A stretch of DNA of 64,000 nt from Bombus terrestris (GCF_910591885.1 NC_063273.1:2852001-2916000), one strand, 5' to 3'; counted from the first letter of the stretch, positions 1 through 12,080 are shown. Numbers and translations: made by a program. The notes: generated by a model not told the origin, from the sequence alone.

Positions 1-1080
1 AGTTATTTTATTTCTGATTGAACGAAATCATTTGCTTTTTGCGACGAATTAGAAAGAAATCAATATTATCTTCTTCATAGAAAATGGTAGAAGTTAGATG
101 ATAATGGGTCGATTAATTTCTAAAGCAGTAATCAAACAGAATACGTAATGTGAAAATAGGACAGGATTTATGACACATAATCAAAGTGAAGCGAATGAAG
201 ATTAATTAATGTTGCACAAAGAAATATAAGAATATTGTTGTTACGAAGTTCAGTGTCGATCTAGAATAATGTAACATAACGTTAAGCAAATGTTACATTA
301 TTCTCATTACAGTTGATATTTAAGATTGAATTTTATAGAAAACAAATTATAGATTGGTATATGTAGTATATAGATAAATATTAAGCCATTTTTTAATGGT
401 TAATATTTTATCACTGGATACGGAATTTCCACCATCTGATTAGTTCCCATTTCAAATGTTTAATTCATTCACTCCCTTAATTAGTAATATTTAATTAATT
501 ATATTATTTGCTCGTCACAATTTAATTTATTAATACATTTGTTGACGCTTCATGTATAATACGCGTAACATAATTCATATTGGTATAATATAAAGATTAT
601 TACTTAATTAGACTAAACTTTAACAGAAAAAGTCAAAGATTTGAATATACATATATTTTCCGTAGGGCGATTCAACAAAATGTACATTGTGTATGTAGAA
701 TATTTAAGAAGCGCTTAATTACAAAAGCTATATGAAGAAAAATATATGTCCATTTTTATTAATTATCTAAATTTGATGTCACTTGATAGCTAGACATCAG
801 AAACGAGTATTTTAACGTGATCAAATTGAAGAAGTAGATATAAGTCCCAAAATGTAAATCATCTAAAGACGAGTGATGAATGTACGAAGTTTTGCAGAAA
901 ATCAAACGAAAAAGATAAAGAGCAACGATATTACGACTGTTAAAATTTTTCAAAGAAGTCAATCTTTTCTGAAAAATTTGGAACTTAATCTATAATTTTA
1001 ACGTTAGAATTCTATTGGTATCGTCGACGCATAAGTAATCAATGAAAAAGCTAATTTATCGAGAGATAAACAACATCATA
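1..1080. other. AT-rich non-coding stretch
   Basis: Strongly AT-rich with stop codons dense in all six frames. I see no exon-like segment, repeat family or RNA gene. The only extended frame, about 67 codons on the minus strand near 759-962, has no recognisable domain and looks like chance. Confidence 0.6.
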
Positions 1081-1690
1081 AAGCCAACGTCACTTTGCCG
1101 CGTTCCATAAAAAGAAATTCGAGCGAAATCCTATGAGATTCTGCTTGTTCCTGTATTCTCATAAATCGTAACCCGCAGGCGTTTGATCGAATTAAGGCGA
1201 GGGAAAGCCAGCGATTTCGCGTGGCGAAATTTTGCCCGCGACCGCGTGCCGATACATCTGCGCATACGCCGCGGCAAACGAACGTGCCGAGCCGAGCAAA
1301 AAGTGAGAATCCGCAGCCAAGAATAATCGAATTCGCCGCACGTTATAGAATGTTAAAATTTCCCTGGCCACCCGATCGGTTGGTCCGCGCTTGTTACCCT
1401 CTTTTCTCTTTGCTCTCGTACGCGTACACCGAATCTTCTTTCATCATAGCGAATCCTCGCTTTCGTCGCGTTTTCCTCTGTTAGGTTGTTTCTATACTCG
1501 TGCTGACTGGCCACCGGCACGCTTACGGCACGAACAATCGCGCGACTATTAGCAAACTATTACAATATCGATACCGGTCGATGGATCGATAGATAGCGGC
1601 GAGCCATCAGCTGTTGCGCTGATCAGCTATCTCTGTTTGGGCGTAGTCGGCATCGCTGCGTGACCACCGTGATCCCCTAAATTGGCCCTC
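1081..1690. other. CpG-rich block, possible regulatory element
   Basis: Composition rises to near-balanced GC with many CpG. It holds one TATCGATA octamer (1566-1573, the DREF-site sequence), several ATCGAT cores just downstream, and an E-box CAGCTG inside a small inverted repeat (atcagc/gctgat, 1606-1623). No frame looks like a protein. It may be an enhancer or promoter-proximal segment; this is inference from composition only. Confidence 0.3.
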
Positions 1691-3470
1691 ATAAATTGGC
1701 ACTTCGAGTGGCTGGAAACTTCGCCTTTATGCCGAAGACCGACGTCCCGTGAAAGAGCTATCGATGCATTTTGTAAAAATAATTTAATTGCCGCATGCTC
1801 GAATCCGAATCACCGAATACTTCGGTGGGATTTTCCCACGATTTTTATTTTTATGGGAGTATGGGTTTTTTCGAATGTTATCTTCGAGTGTTTCTTTTTT
1901 CTCGTAAAATTCTATTCGATCTAATTTCCGTATTAAAGAAATCTTTAAAGATCTAAATCTTTTAAAATCTATTAAAGAAATTTTGATTATTCAATGACGA
2001 CGAAGAAACACACAGTGACGGACAAGAGAAAGATTAAAAAAAATTTGCAAATAAGATGCTTAATATTACTGGAATTCACGTCACAGCCACTGTGATCATC
2101 CATCGGGCGAATAAATGCCAATGGACGTCGCTGCGACGGAAAAGTTTCATTATGCGTATCGTTGAATATGTCGCTCGTTAAGACAATTTTATCGAGCGAA
2201 ATTCCTACGTCATGCAGCATCGCGCAATATCCTCGTAGTCGTGCGATTTTTTATCGTCTCGCGAGTCGACGTAGCATGAAATGTTGGCGTTAAAAAAGAA
2301 AAGGAAACGGGGCCGTATAAGCGAACGCATCGGTGATTCAACGGAGTCTGACGTGGAGTACGTCCAGCCAGGGGAGTAATTTATCCAGTAATTCGTCCCG
2401 AAATAAAAATATATCCAATTAAAAACTCGAAGTATCTATTTCGTTTAATGCTCATCCCGTGAATCATGTTACTTACAGGGTTATCCGTGTTCAGGCTGAC
2501 TGACAAGGGAAACCGACGAAAACAAATACTCCGATTTCAGCGGGACTTTACAAACACGTAAAGTAATCTACGACGGTAGATTTATGTTCCTCTATGGGGT
2601 AGCTTCGAGAAATAAAATTGTCAGGTTCTCCTAGCGGCAGAGAACGATGATTTGTAATTACGCATGGAAAGATATTCTGTTACGCGGATGTACACGATGT
2701 TTAGTCCATGATACGTGTAGGAAAGTTTTTTTCATGCAGAGTAACATTTTAAGCAAGCTGATAGGAGGAAAACTGGTCACATTAATTTTGATAATGCGTT
2801 CGCTTGATTTTGCTTACTTTGGCATCTATTTTAAACGAAAGTACCGATGATACTCTTAAAAGGATTGTAACAGGTGAACAGTAACTATTAATTGTACACG
2901 GTATACAGAGAATAATATAATTTAAGTTATGTAACAAGATTTACGAAATTAATGCAAAAATTTTAAGAAATGTTTAATGATTCTTTTTATATGCTATACC
3001 ATTATATGTATATTTTCATTCTGTATTATCTGATATTTATAATGTTTCAAATTAGCAGCAATTTGAAAGAAAAGTATATTCCATAAATATACATATATGT
3101 ATATTATACTACACATGCACAGGTACATTTACAGTATATAATAGCATTAAATGTATGTACTAAATTAAATATTCTAAAATAACATGTTCATTATCGTGTT
3201 AAAAATACTTTTCTAATAGGAGATGTTTTAACAATTTTAAACTGTTCGGCGTACATTAATTTTCTCTAATTTTCTATTATGGCCCAAGTTAATGGGCGAA
3301 ATTCCCGTACATATTACATGACATTTCTTTTTTTCATCAAGCAAAATTTCATCATCCAAATTTTATAGTTGAGGTAACCGACATGGAATGACAGTGGCGG
3401 TGTGTATCGCATTATTTTTATTGCTCGGTCGAGTCGACGGATTGTAAAATACGAGGGTGGTGGAAAAAAA
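1691..3470. other. Mostly AT-rich non-coding DNA
   Basis: AT-rich, with a modest CpG patch around 2050-2400 and no supported gene. A GTAAGTA donor-like string on the minus strand near 2471-2477 follows only about 60 open bases upstream, so it is not called as an exon. Confidence 0.55.
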
Positions 3471-3800
3471 ATATAACGTAGCATGGCCGTACATAAATGT
3501 AACCCCGACCTAGGGGAACATTCGCGGCGGTAAAAGAGGCGGAGATGGGCGCGCCTGGTACGCCATTCAAAATCGATTCCGCAGCGCGGCGTTATAGCCT
3601 TCGATGAACGGGTCACGACCGTGGAAATATGAATGAAAAACGGCTATGCGCGGTTCTTCGGGAAAAGCCCCGCCTGGAAAAAAAGGAGGCAATCCATGCT
3701 GGCCGGCCATCGATCGACCACGTGCTCAGCACCTGTTCGACTTTGCCGCCCTTTTTCTCCGACTTTATAAACACTTACGTGACCGCCTCATCTCCTTTAA
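3471..3800. other. Small CpG patch with E-box palindrome
   Basis: A CpG patch containing CACGTG (3719-3724) overlapping the near-palindrome gtgctcagcac (3722-3732), followed by a TATAAA string at 3765-3770. No good initiator lies at the expected distance. No gene is seen. It may be a small regulatory element. Confidence 0.25.
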
Positions 3801-4330
3801 TATCCTTCCCTTTGCTAATAATGCTACTTTAAAAATTAAATAACCGAGAGTGCAAGAAAGGTAATATAGTAGCCCTCTTCAAGGGATTCTGTCGTTGTCG
3901 AAGAAATTTATACGGATATATAATATAAAAGAAGCAATTTATATAGAAACCTATAAGATGTATTTTATTGCAATTCTTCGGTGTATCATTATCTTTCCTT
4001 TCATTCATTTTCTTAAGATGCAAACGATGAGAAAGGGATAATATATCCGTAAAAATAGTCGAATAATTGAGGGTTTAGGAACGAAGATTTTACTGCACAG
4101 TTTGAGAATGAATATATTTAATGTATAGCCAATACTATCGATATTAATTTGTGTTAATAGCAAAATAGCTCTTTCAACTCTTTCAATCCACATATTTTGA
4201 AACGTATTACTTCTAAAGAAACATAACGTTACAGTAAGACGTATCAACGATTAATAACCAATGTGTACTAATATTTATGAAATAAAACTTTTTTAGTTTC
4301 GATCCTCTAAAACATGGATAAAGTTAGCCA
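3801..4330. other. AT-rich non-coding stretch
   Basis: AT-rich; short frames on the minus strand are rich in Ile, Phe and Lys codons, as expected by chance. Nothing else is seen. Confidence 0.6.
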
Positions 4331-5420
4331 TTCTATTTTTTAGTTTCAGATACCCGGGGATCGAGGCACGACGTAGCATCCGATCCGACGCCATCTATTC
4401 CCACGTTTAATCATGCTTAAGGACTCGCTTCCGTTACGAGCATTCCCGTTCAGGACTTTGGTCCAGGTACGTCTAGCTAATTATGAATTTCTGTAGACCG
4501 CAATCAATTTTCCCCGGGAACGAAATTGCCGGTAAATTGACGTCGCCGGTAGCCTCCTCGGCTAGGCCAACTGTACTTGCAGACTATCCGTTACTCTCGT
4601 GTTGGTGCCCAGACGCTAGGGATCACGCTGGCTCTTTGTGCTCCGATGGTTACCATCGAGCAACACGATAGAGTAACGAAGACAGACAGACTGCTTCGGT
4701 TTGGTTAGACGAGGAGATGCGATATGAGCTAACTTCAGCCAGAGCGAGAACGGGAGACGAGAGCAAGGGTGGTTTTTGGTAGGTGGGCTACAAAGGCGAG
4801 AGGGTGGCCCATGAGGGTGGACCTAAGCGAGGATAAAGGAGAAGGAGAAAGCACACACCAGTATGGTGTATGCCCCCTTTCCGTAGGTGGGCCGGAGGAC
4901 GATCAATAAGAAGCATCGCTGGTGGGGGGTCTTACCAGGACCTCAAGCTACCCCCTACGTTGTCCTGCTTAGGGTGAGGGTCCGCAAGAAAGAACCGAGA
5001 AAATATTCTGAAAGGGGTCGTGACAGTGGTTCTGTGTGCGTGTGCCTGTCCGACGCTCAGTCCGTGAACTTTGGCTCCCACCCTCGATCGCGTGCCACTC
5101 TCACAATCACAGGAAGATTACACACGTAAGAGCAAGCAGCCACAGCTCTTTCTCTACCGTTCTCTCGCTCCTTCCCTCTTTGGTCCACACACGCTGACCA
5201 CGTGTGCTTGTTTCATTCCTCGAGTTTTACGACAGCGAGGGTTTGTTGGCTGAGAGAAAATTTCGGAGGAAACGAGTATCGAGGGAAAAAAAATCGCACG
5301 AGCAATTACTCTCCCTCTCTGTTTCGTTTCCGCGGGTAAACACGACACCGTTCGAAGGGTGAACGAGTTTCTTTCTTTTGCGGCAGAGAAATTTCCTTTA
5401 CAGAAAGAAGAGTGACTTCG
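4331..5420. other. CpG-rich block with purine then pyrimidine bias
   Basis: GC-richer block. The + strand is purine-rich at about 4735-4855 and pyrimidine-rich at about 5110-5250. It begins with an exon-like segment described separately (4350-4466). No protein domain is recognisable in any frame. Confidence 0.35.
4350..4466 (+). other. Exon-like segment, possible 5' exon
   Basis: The segment is bounded by a plausible acceptor (T-rich tract ending tttcag at 4344-4349) and a good donor (ccag|gtacgt, donor 4467-4472). All three frames contain stops across the full 117 nt, so an internal coding exon is excluded. From an ATG at 4413, 18 codons (MLKDSLPLRAFPFRTLVQ) run open exactly to the donor in phase 0. 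This would fit a first coding or 5' UTR exon. I do not recognise the peptide, and splice-like signals of this quality also occur by chance in 64 kb. Confidence 0.15.
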
Positions 5421-5978
5421 GTCTTTTCGTGTAAGACGTTCGCAATTTATTGGGTTTTTCTTCTGTTTTTCTGTTTTAATGGGGTATTATGACATGTTAT
5501 CGAACGACGACGAAGGATTAAAGAAGAAAGAATAACATTAATCGCGATTTAGATGCTTACATGTTTTTCCTCAAGTTTTTCAGTGACCACGTGGTCGGAC
5601 TTTTTCGTACGGAGAAAAATAACGTACACCTGTTTGAATGCGCTCGCTGTACGAGTTCTGCAGGACGCTACGTGTAATCTATGGAATCGATATTCGCTAT
5701 ATGATACAGTTTTTTGCGACGAATCCATACCTAACGTTCTTTTCCTTTTATATACATACATCTAACTGCTAGCGAAAGGATTGAGGAATCGAATTCTGCT
5801 TAAAGAAGATTATCGTAATACTCATAAATGTTATATATATATATATATATATTAAGTGTTATTTAAACAGTTATATATATACAAATAACACACATACACA
5901 CATTGTAAGCAACTCAATAATTCGTCTTTGAAATGAAACCTTTCACGAAAAATTTAAAAGTTTCAATCACTCGTTAAG
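5421..5978. other. AT-rich non-coding stretch with a microsatellite
   Basis: Mixed to AT-rich sequence holding the TA/CA simple repeat at 5831-5905. An approximately 70-codon frame is open on both strands over the same bases (5549-5765), which argues for composition rather than coding. Confidence 0.5.
5831..5905. repeat. Compound TA/CA microsatellite
   Basis: Runs of alternating TA (about 5832-5852 and 5871-5881) followed by an ACACAC-rich segment to about 5903. Such runs are length-variable and prone to slippage. Confidence 0.85.
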
Positions 5979-6080
5979 ATGAACAAAATTGCGACAAATC
6001 AACAGATTGTGGTCACGCAGAATAATTATGCGATAGTGGTGTGTCGGTTTCCGAGGCTCCAAGTTGCCGCCGGTGAGTGA
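5979..6080 (+). other. Short ORF ending at a splice-donor string
   Basis: An ATG at 5979 opens a 33-codon frame (MNKIATNQQIVVTQ at the start) that stops inside a donor-like GTGAGT at 6073-6078, preceded by gccg. It could be a small first coding exon or a chance frame. I recognise no domain, and the context upstream of the ATG is AT-rich rather than promoter-like. Confidence 0.1.
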
Positions 6081-6577
6081 ATAAAAAATGACCACAACGA
6101 AGTTACATCGCAGATCGATTTAAATCTAATTTCGCGTCGTGGAGAACGAGCGTATCGCGCCAAAGGCCCGTCAAGGAATCAGTGTCAATTAACGACGATG
6201 AAAGCAAAAGCTGGACGCCGAGATCTGCCATGAATATTCATCCCCCTTCGGAGAATTTAATAGCCGCTAGATTTCGCCGACCATCGCTACAAGTGTCGAA
6301 GAAAAGAAACGACGAGGGAAACAGAGGGGTTAGCACCGACTATCGCCAGAAGAGATATCACCCTCGATGTTTGATCGTTCCGTATGCATATACTGTGTCC
6401 GCGACTGAACATTCACCGCTACCAAGTATCCCCTAGAAGGTGAACCGTACGGGGGTTGAAACCTACGTGTGCATGCGTAGGTGGTATGGTGTTTATACGA
6501 GACCGGCGGAAGCGTCTAATCCATCGGGTGGGTATTGTTGTCAGACATATTGAGGTTTGTTCTTGAGGCAGCAGCTC
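6081..6577. other. CpG-rich non-coding patch
   Basis: CpG-rich and balanced in composition. An 84-codon frame at 6182-6436 opens only at a non-ATG codon and matches no family I know. Nothing further is seen. Confidence 0.4.
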
Positions 6578-7640
6578 GAGGGAGGAGAGAAGGTGGCGGA
6601 TGAGAAGGAGGTGGTGGAAGGTGGTCAGGTGGGTGATTCGAAGAGGATGGACCGAGGAAAGGGGGAGGGTGAGGGTGGTTAGCTTTATTGATCTGTAAGA
6701 CTGCCAACCAACCTACACACTCTGCTTACCCGCCCTCCTCTTCGTTCTCCACATTCACCACCTCCGGCTTCTCTTCCTACGATGTACCTACCCAGCGTGT
6801 CTCCCTTTCTATCTAGTCCTCCCTCTGTTCCTCTATACCTGGCTGCTTCACCGTTTTCTCTCTCTCTCTATTACTCCCTCGTTTCTAGTTTCTATGTGCT
6901 TTCTACCTTGCTCTTTCCCTCTAAATGCTTACAAACGTGCATACAGCCCGGTATTGTCACTCTCTCGCTCTTCCTATCTCCTTCCGTCTCACTTTCATGG
7001 ATTTCTCGTTCCTCCTACCTTCCTGTAAGCTCTACGTACCTACTCCAAGCCACCCTTAACGCTGGCTTAGCAAGGGACAACCCCCGACCATCGCCACCGC
7101 CAGCTACGCTGCCGTCCTCTCACTCTCTTTCTCGCCCCCCGCAACACCCCCTGCGCTTCGCTCGTCCTCTTCTACATCACACGCCACCTCTTCGTGTATC
7201 CCCCTTTTCTCTCCTAGTCGACGGACCTACCCGGATTCACAAGCAGCTAACCAACACGCAAGTCGCTTAAACCCACGCTCAACCTAGTCTCATTGTGTTT
7301 GTGTAACGCCCGAAGACCGCACCGACAATGCATGCCCGCCGTAACTTTCTCGACGCACATCCGTTTCTCGCGAATTTTCTCTTTTTCTTTTCGGACCATG
7401 TTCTCTTACCGTCTTCCCTCTTGCGCTTCTTCTTTCGTCTAAGTCGTCCTCGGCTCTGCCATCGGTTTTTTCCTTTGTTTGCACTCTACCTTTTGATTCG
7501 GCGTTCTTTTTTTGCGGCCAACCAGCTCGCTGTTCCCCTTTTCGAGCACGCAGAGAGGATTTAGAGTTTTTTCTTCTTCGCCGTTTCTTTTCCTCCTCTC
7601 CGTTCTCTCTCTACTCCACGCGATGTGTTAACCGAGCGGG
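6578..7640. other. Purine tract switching to a long pyrimidine tract
   Basis: The + strand is G/A-rich at 6578-6682 and then strikingly C/T-rich at about 6706-7640. The CT-rich part gives long Ser/Leu/Pro/Phe frames (for example 6782-7270) that look like composition artefacts, not proteins. The switch point near 6690-6705 is one of several in the window with the same polarity. A transcribed pyrimidine-rich leader is possible but unproven. Confidence 0.45.
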
Positions 7641-8395
7641 AGAGTTTGATTGTCGGAGAGCTAAAAGTGGGATTTCGATACTTCCTTTCGTCTCTACATC
7701 CCTGAGAGGGCACAGTCATCCCGGTAATTGTGAAACGGGATAGCGGTAAAGGGAGTCAGATTATTTCTTTCCTCGTGCGATATGTTTATCATCATTGCGT
7801 GCTTGTCTTTATACAGCTTGGAGGTACTTTAATATGCTTCCTGAAAGTTCGCTTTTAATAACGGTCAAGTTCTTTCTCTATTTTCGTTGAGGCGCACCGG
7901 TATGCTTTTAAGAATTTTTTACTTTTCATTTTTGTTCTTACTTGGGATATATTCTTTTAATTATTTTCCGTATTATTGAGAGGATTTTTCTTTATTATCT
8001 AACAGCTGAAATGTTTCGTACGTAAATAAATTCTGCCGTGACGAATATTGTTTCAATAACTCGAGAACGAAGCAGCTTGATTAAGAAATTGATATTTTAA
8101 TTGCATAAAATGAATAAATATGAGCACGTATATTTTAAGGAAAATTTGTGTAACCAAACTTTTCGTTTTTCTATGATAATATCCTGCGAAAATTTTCCAT
8201 GAAACCAACTTTTCTAGTATACAAAGTGACATAAAAGAAACTTATACTACAGTTCACTAGGATAAAAATGTAAGGTAAAAATGGAATGTTTTAGGAACGT
8301 TGATTATCATATAACGCACAATAATCAAATATTGTTTGAGCATGTTTTTTTATAATTTTTCTTTAACAAATGTTATACGTAGTTCAAAAATCCTA
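7641..8395. other. AT-rich non-coding stretch
   Basis: T-rich then AT-rich sequence leading up to the MITE. No exon, RNA gene or further repeat is seen. Confidence 0.55.
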
Positions 8396-8759
8396 CAGTG
8401 ATTCATAAAAATATTTGGACACCCACCATAAAAAACTTTCTGAATATATTATATTCGTTATATAAAGTATCTTGAAATTTTATTAGCGCTATGATCAGAC
8501 ACACCTAATACCTGTAGCTAATGAGAAATGGACTGCTTATAATATAATAGGTAATCTCTGCAAAGTGTAAGCTTGTAATATAATTTCAATACTTATAAAT
8601 TTTCAAATTCATCTCACGTTTTATAACAGCGTGTCTATAATAATATTGTCTCATTACAGTGCTAATAAAATTTCAAAATATTTCGTATAACGTACAATAC
8701 GTTCACAAAAATATTTTATAAAATCTAAAAATCTGCAAAATCCATTTCGTGAGTCAATG
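8396..8759. mobile_element. Tc1/mariner-type MITE (non-autonomous, degraded)
   Basis: A 364-bp element flanked on both sides by TA (8394-8395 and 8760-8761), the Tc1/mariner target duplication. It starts cagtgattcataaaaatatt and the right end, reverse-complemented, starts cattgactcacg. The ends stay alignable for about 100 bp inward. The best-matched inner arms are 8442-8500 and 8648-8704, sharing for example ttgaaattttattag. The interior of about 150 bp has no transposase frame, so the copy depended on another element. The arms differ at many positions, which implies an old insertion. The superfamily call rests on end sequence plus TA duplication. Confidence 0.8.
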
Positions 8760-8761
8760 TA

Positions 8762-10020
8762 CGTAATATTTAATGAAACGTAATACGTTATTACAATTAA
8801 TGCTCATTACCCCGAACCTATTTAAAAATACCACAAAATGGGGATACCACGGTCCATCCTACTTCGCAACCCGTTTTTCGATTAAATCCTCTCAATCCAC
8901 CTAAGATCCTCAACACCGAACTTTCCCTCTCTCGATGCTCGCGGGCGTCAATTAATCTTAATTACACTTTACGTAATTGCATTCTTTCAACGGGCAGACG
9001 TGTACGCGTCTCTATCCCTTATCCAGGAGTTAGCAGGAACGGAATATAAGTGATTTCGAAGCATCCCCGGCCACTTTCGCGGTCCAACCCTCTTTCACTT
9101 TCGTCTGTCCTTACTTCCCCATTCGTCCCTCTTTCTCTTTCTCTCACGCGCGCATTTTTCTTACGTCGTCCTTTCCTCGGGTTGTACTCGGCCTTCCGGT
9201 CGACGTCCAGGCTGGTTCGCTATCCACCCAACCGTGTCGGTGTACTATGCGTGAGTCTGCTCACCACCCTCGCATACACGCGTCGATGAGCGGGCCAGCC
9301 CTCCTATGACGTGAGATTAAATTCTAACGGGCCAGCTCCCCAACGTACAGGCATTTTTCTTAGCTCGCCCGGTAAAGGACTACGTGCCTAAATTAATACC
9401 CACTCCTACGAGCATACACACATATACGCATGTCACAGATATGCACATACATGTATACGTATATGAAGGTGACCTTTCCAACGTAGGAAAATGGTCACAC
9501 ACATGTGTGGCCGCTTAAGTATGGTTTACGGGGATGGAAGCGGGGCGTATGTTAGAAGACACACGGACGCACGAACACATGGCCGCATGGTTGGAATACT
9601 CGTAGCGCCATACGGGCATTTCGACCCCCCGTTGAATTTCTAGCGGCCATTATTTAGCGCGCTTAGAACTTGCTGCCGTGGGGTAATGGCGCCCTTCTCT
9701 GCACGTGTGTGTGCGCTCCGTGTAGACGAAGCATCGTCGGGACGTAGACGATAGCGATGACGACAACGTAGCCCGGGGGGCATCGGGCTCAAGAGCCCGG
9801 CTTGCTAGCAATCTAGGAATTCCTGTTACTTCTTTGTCCGTAATGAGTCAATCCCTCGCTCAATTGCCAGCGGGGGGTGGTTCGCACTGAGAGATCCACG
9901 AACGAATCGGCCGTTTTGTTATTTCGGGCCTGGAATTCCGAGGGAGAAATGGAAATTCGTTTTTTACCTTCCAAACATCGGATTATTCTTGCGATTTTAG
10001 GCAGAGGTGGTTGAAGCTTG
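8762..10020. other. CpG-rich non-coding block
   Basis: AT-rich to about 8840, then CpG-rich. It includes a pyrimidine-rich part at 9060-9180, a GGCCATTA string near 9650 and a short hairpin at 9784-9799. Frames such as 9050-9289 are low-complexity Ser/Leu. No gene is supported. Confidence 0.45.
9784..9799. repeat. Short perfect inverted repeat
   Basis: Two 7-bp GC-rich arms (cgggctc / gagcccg) are separated by 2 bp. Too short to imply a function alone. Confidence 0.5.
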
Positions 10021-10752
10021 CCTAGATACCATCAAATTGTCGCGTTACAAACGGATCTTTCATTCGGTTTTGGTTAATTTTAGTTGTGTTTCATTCTCTT
10101 ATTCCAGATTTTATTAAGACAAACGTTTAATTACTAGCAGTTGTTTACTTGATACGACAAAATATTAATGAGAATATATAGCATTAGCGATATATACCAT
10201 TCTGACATACAATGCAATTTATATTATATTATACTTTGTAACGTTTACTTATTTATAATTTCGATAGTTAGTTTTATATGAAAATCTTCTAGATCTAAAC
10301 CATTAGAAACTCTTTCTTGAAAGAAAATTTGATTAGTTGAGGCACTGTTATTGATAAAAATAATCATTTTTCACGCTACTAATAAAAAAGTATTGAAAAG
10401 AACAGTGTGGTTCGATTAACGCTCTAAGAATATTCTTTCATTTTGCTTTTCCAGTTTGTAACCGCATCTGCATATCCATTCTCTTTTGTTGATTATGCAA
10501 AAGGAAATATCGATTATGCATACAACAATTTCATCCTTTTTTATGTACATAAAATATTAACTGCCAAAGTAACTGAAAACTGTACAGAAATACACACACA
10601 ACATAACGTAGAATAAGAAACGTAATTAATAAATTGCAAAAATTCTTCCTGTTATTGTAATATCTTTATTTAATATTCCTTCAAGTCCGCTATTTTGAAC
10701 CTTTGAAATGTATTATATTACTCTTCATATTTGGAAAGCATATTTTATATTA
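10021..10752. other. AT-rich non-coding stretch
   Basis: AT-rich with stops throughout; nothing seen apart from the transposon end that follows it. Confidence 0.6.
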
Positions 10753-10830
10753 CAGTAGAATCTCGATTATCAGGACTGTGATTAATGAAACGCACGATTA
10801 TCGAAGCATCGATTAACGCCTATCGGAAGC
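10753..10830 (+). mobile_element. pogo/Tigger-like terminal repeat remnant
   Basis: A TA dinucleotide (10751-10752) is followed by cagtagaatctcgattatc and a degraded continuation with more cgattatcg/cgattaac words to about 10820. This start resembles the terminal repeats of pogo/Tigger-type elements, which begin CAGT and insert at TA. No clear matching opposite end is visible. A weak reverse candidate near 10890-10911 (ctcgagagatagttctacta) is too diverged to call. It is probably one end of a decayed copy. Family recognition is from memory of the consensus start only. Confidence 0.5.
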
Positions 10831-11090
10831 TTGTCTATAGTTCAAAATAAGCGATCTCTTTTCATACGAAAATAAACTTACCCGATTCTTACTCGAGAGA
10901 TAGTTCTACTACATCTGCATTTTCTCTCTTGACTTCCCTAGTTCTCAAATTTTCCTAAAAAGGAAAGGAAGAAAACAAACTATTTCACGCAAGACCACCA
11001 ACACAGCACAATATATATAAAAAAGGAATTCCTTTCCATGAAACGTTTCCGAATGCTCGAAAATATTCCTCCATCCAAGGAACCTGGCTT
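10831..11090. other. AT-rich flank of the pogo-like end
   Basis: Mixed AT-rich sequence with no transposase frame. It would contain the body of the pogo-like element if the weak end near 10911 is real. Confidence 0.4.
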
Positions 11091-12080
11091 CTAATCGCGA
11101 TGGCTGCGCATCTGCCTCCTTATTTCCCGGCCGGGTCGATCCCTTTTTCCTGGGACTGTACCGCTCCGGTGGACTTAGATTTAGGGGCTGCTAGTTGGGG
11201 GTAGTTCGCGGGGGGCGACGAGAAGAGCCGGTGAGTCGAAGGGATAGAAGAGGGGCGAGGTATATGGGGGTCGACGAAGAGGGAGGGTCGGGTTGGTTCA
11301 CATTTACATAGCGGACCCGGCAGGACTAGATGACTAGGCGGTGGGATATTAAGAGGGAGAAAGGGGGTAGGTGGTGGCAATTCTGGCAACATGGCCGCGA
11401 CCGAGCCGCGCGACGTACACCAAGTGAGTTCCGGGAAATGGTGTTCCTGGGGGTGTGGGAGAGACTAGATTTCCTATGCCAGCGTCACCTTCTCTCCTCT
11501 GACCGGTGTGACCCACCCGTTTCGAACACCCCACGTACAACGTCTGCTTAGATGCGATTCTCGGACCCGGCTTTATTCGATTATTAAGGACCGCTATTGG
11601 ATTAAGTGCGATTCCGCGACTGATTTCGCGCCCCGTCGTCCTCGTTCAACTAATCCGCCTCTCACGATGTTTTTCACTGACATTCTCGTCGCTTTCGAAC
11701 TTAGGTTGAACGAACGTGCCCACCTACCATTGGCTTGATTACCCCTAGGCACCCGGTTCTCGGTTAACTTTCCTCCATGAAAACCGATGCATTCGCTCGA
11801 GCGCCGAGAAATGACGAGGGTAATTAGATCTGTGATTAAGGGTGAAATGCAGAGAGAAGACGCTCTTCAGTGTGAGAACGTTATTACGTTCGTCGGAGAA
11901 AGATCTTGGCCGGGAAAGGCGAGAACAAAAGAGTCGTTGGAAAGAAGTGATGAAGGGTCGGGATGGTGAGCAATAACAGGAGAAAAGAATTTAATCTCCT
12001 CGTCGTAAAATATCCCGCAGGATCTTTCGTGGCTTTTAATAGGATTCATTTCTCGAGTGATTAACCTTCCTGGCTCGACT
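11091..12080. other. CpG-rich block with TISU-like motif
   Basis: CpG-rich block with a G-rich + strand at about 11180-11380 and a TISU/YY1-like motif at 11387-11398. Frames overlap on both strands and none resembles a known protein. A GTGAGT string occurs 33 nt after the motif's ATG. This is one of the better candidates for a promoter or first exon. Confidence 0.35.
11387..11398 (+). promoter_or_regulatory. TISU/YY1-like element with embedded ATG
   Basis: CAACATGGCCGC matches the TISU consensus SAASATGGCGGC at 11 of 12 positions. TISU is a YY1-related element at which transcription and translation of mRNAs with very short leaders can both begin. The embedded ATG (11391) opens MAATEPRDVHQ, after which a donor-like GTGAGT occurs (11424-11429). 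Unspliced, the frame stops after 25 codons. Function is inferred from motif match only. Confidence 0.3.

Noticed and set aside
1481..1490. ttaggttgtt, resembling a mariner terminal repeat start
   Set aside because: The match does not continue, there is no TA-flanked partner end, and a 10-mer this simple is expected by chance.
1566..1573. TATCGATA (DREF-type site)
   Set aside because: The same octamer also occurs in AT-rich DNA at about 4136, 18261 and 27245, so this copy is not distinctive.
3765..3793. TATAAA followed by a TCATCT initiator-like string
   Set aside because: Spacing of about 25 nt is short and the initiator is poor.
6782..7270. 162-codon + frame starting near ATG
   Set aside because: The translation is almost wholly Ser, Leu, Pro, Phe and Tyr, reflecting the pyrimidine tract.
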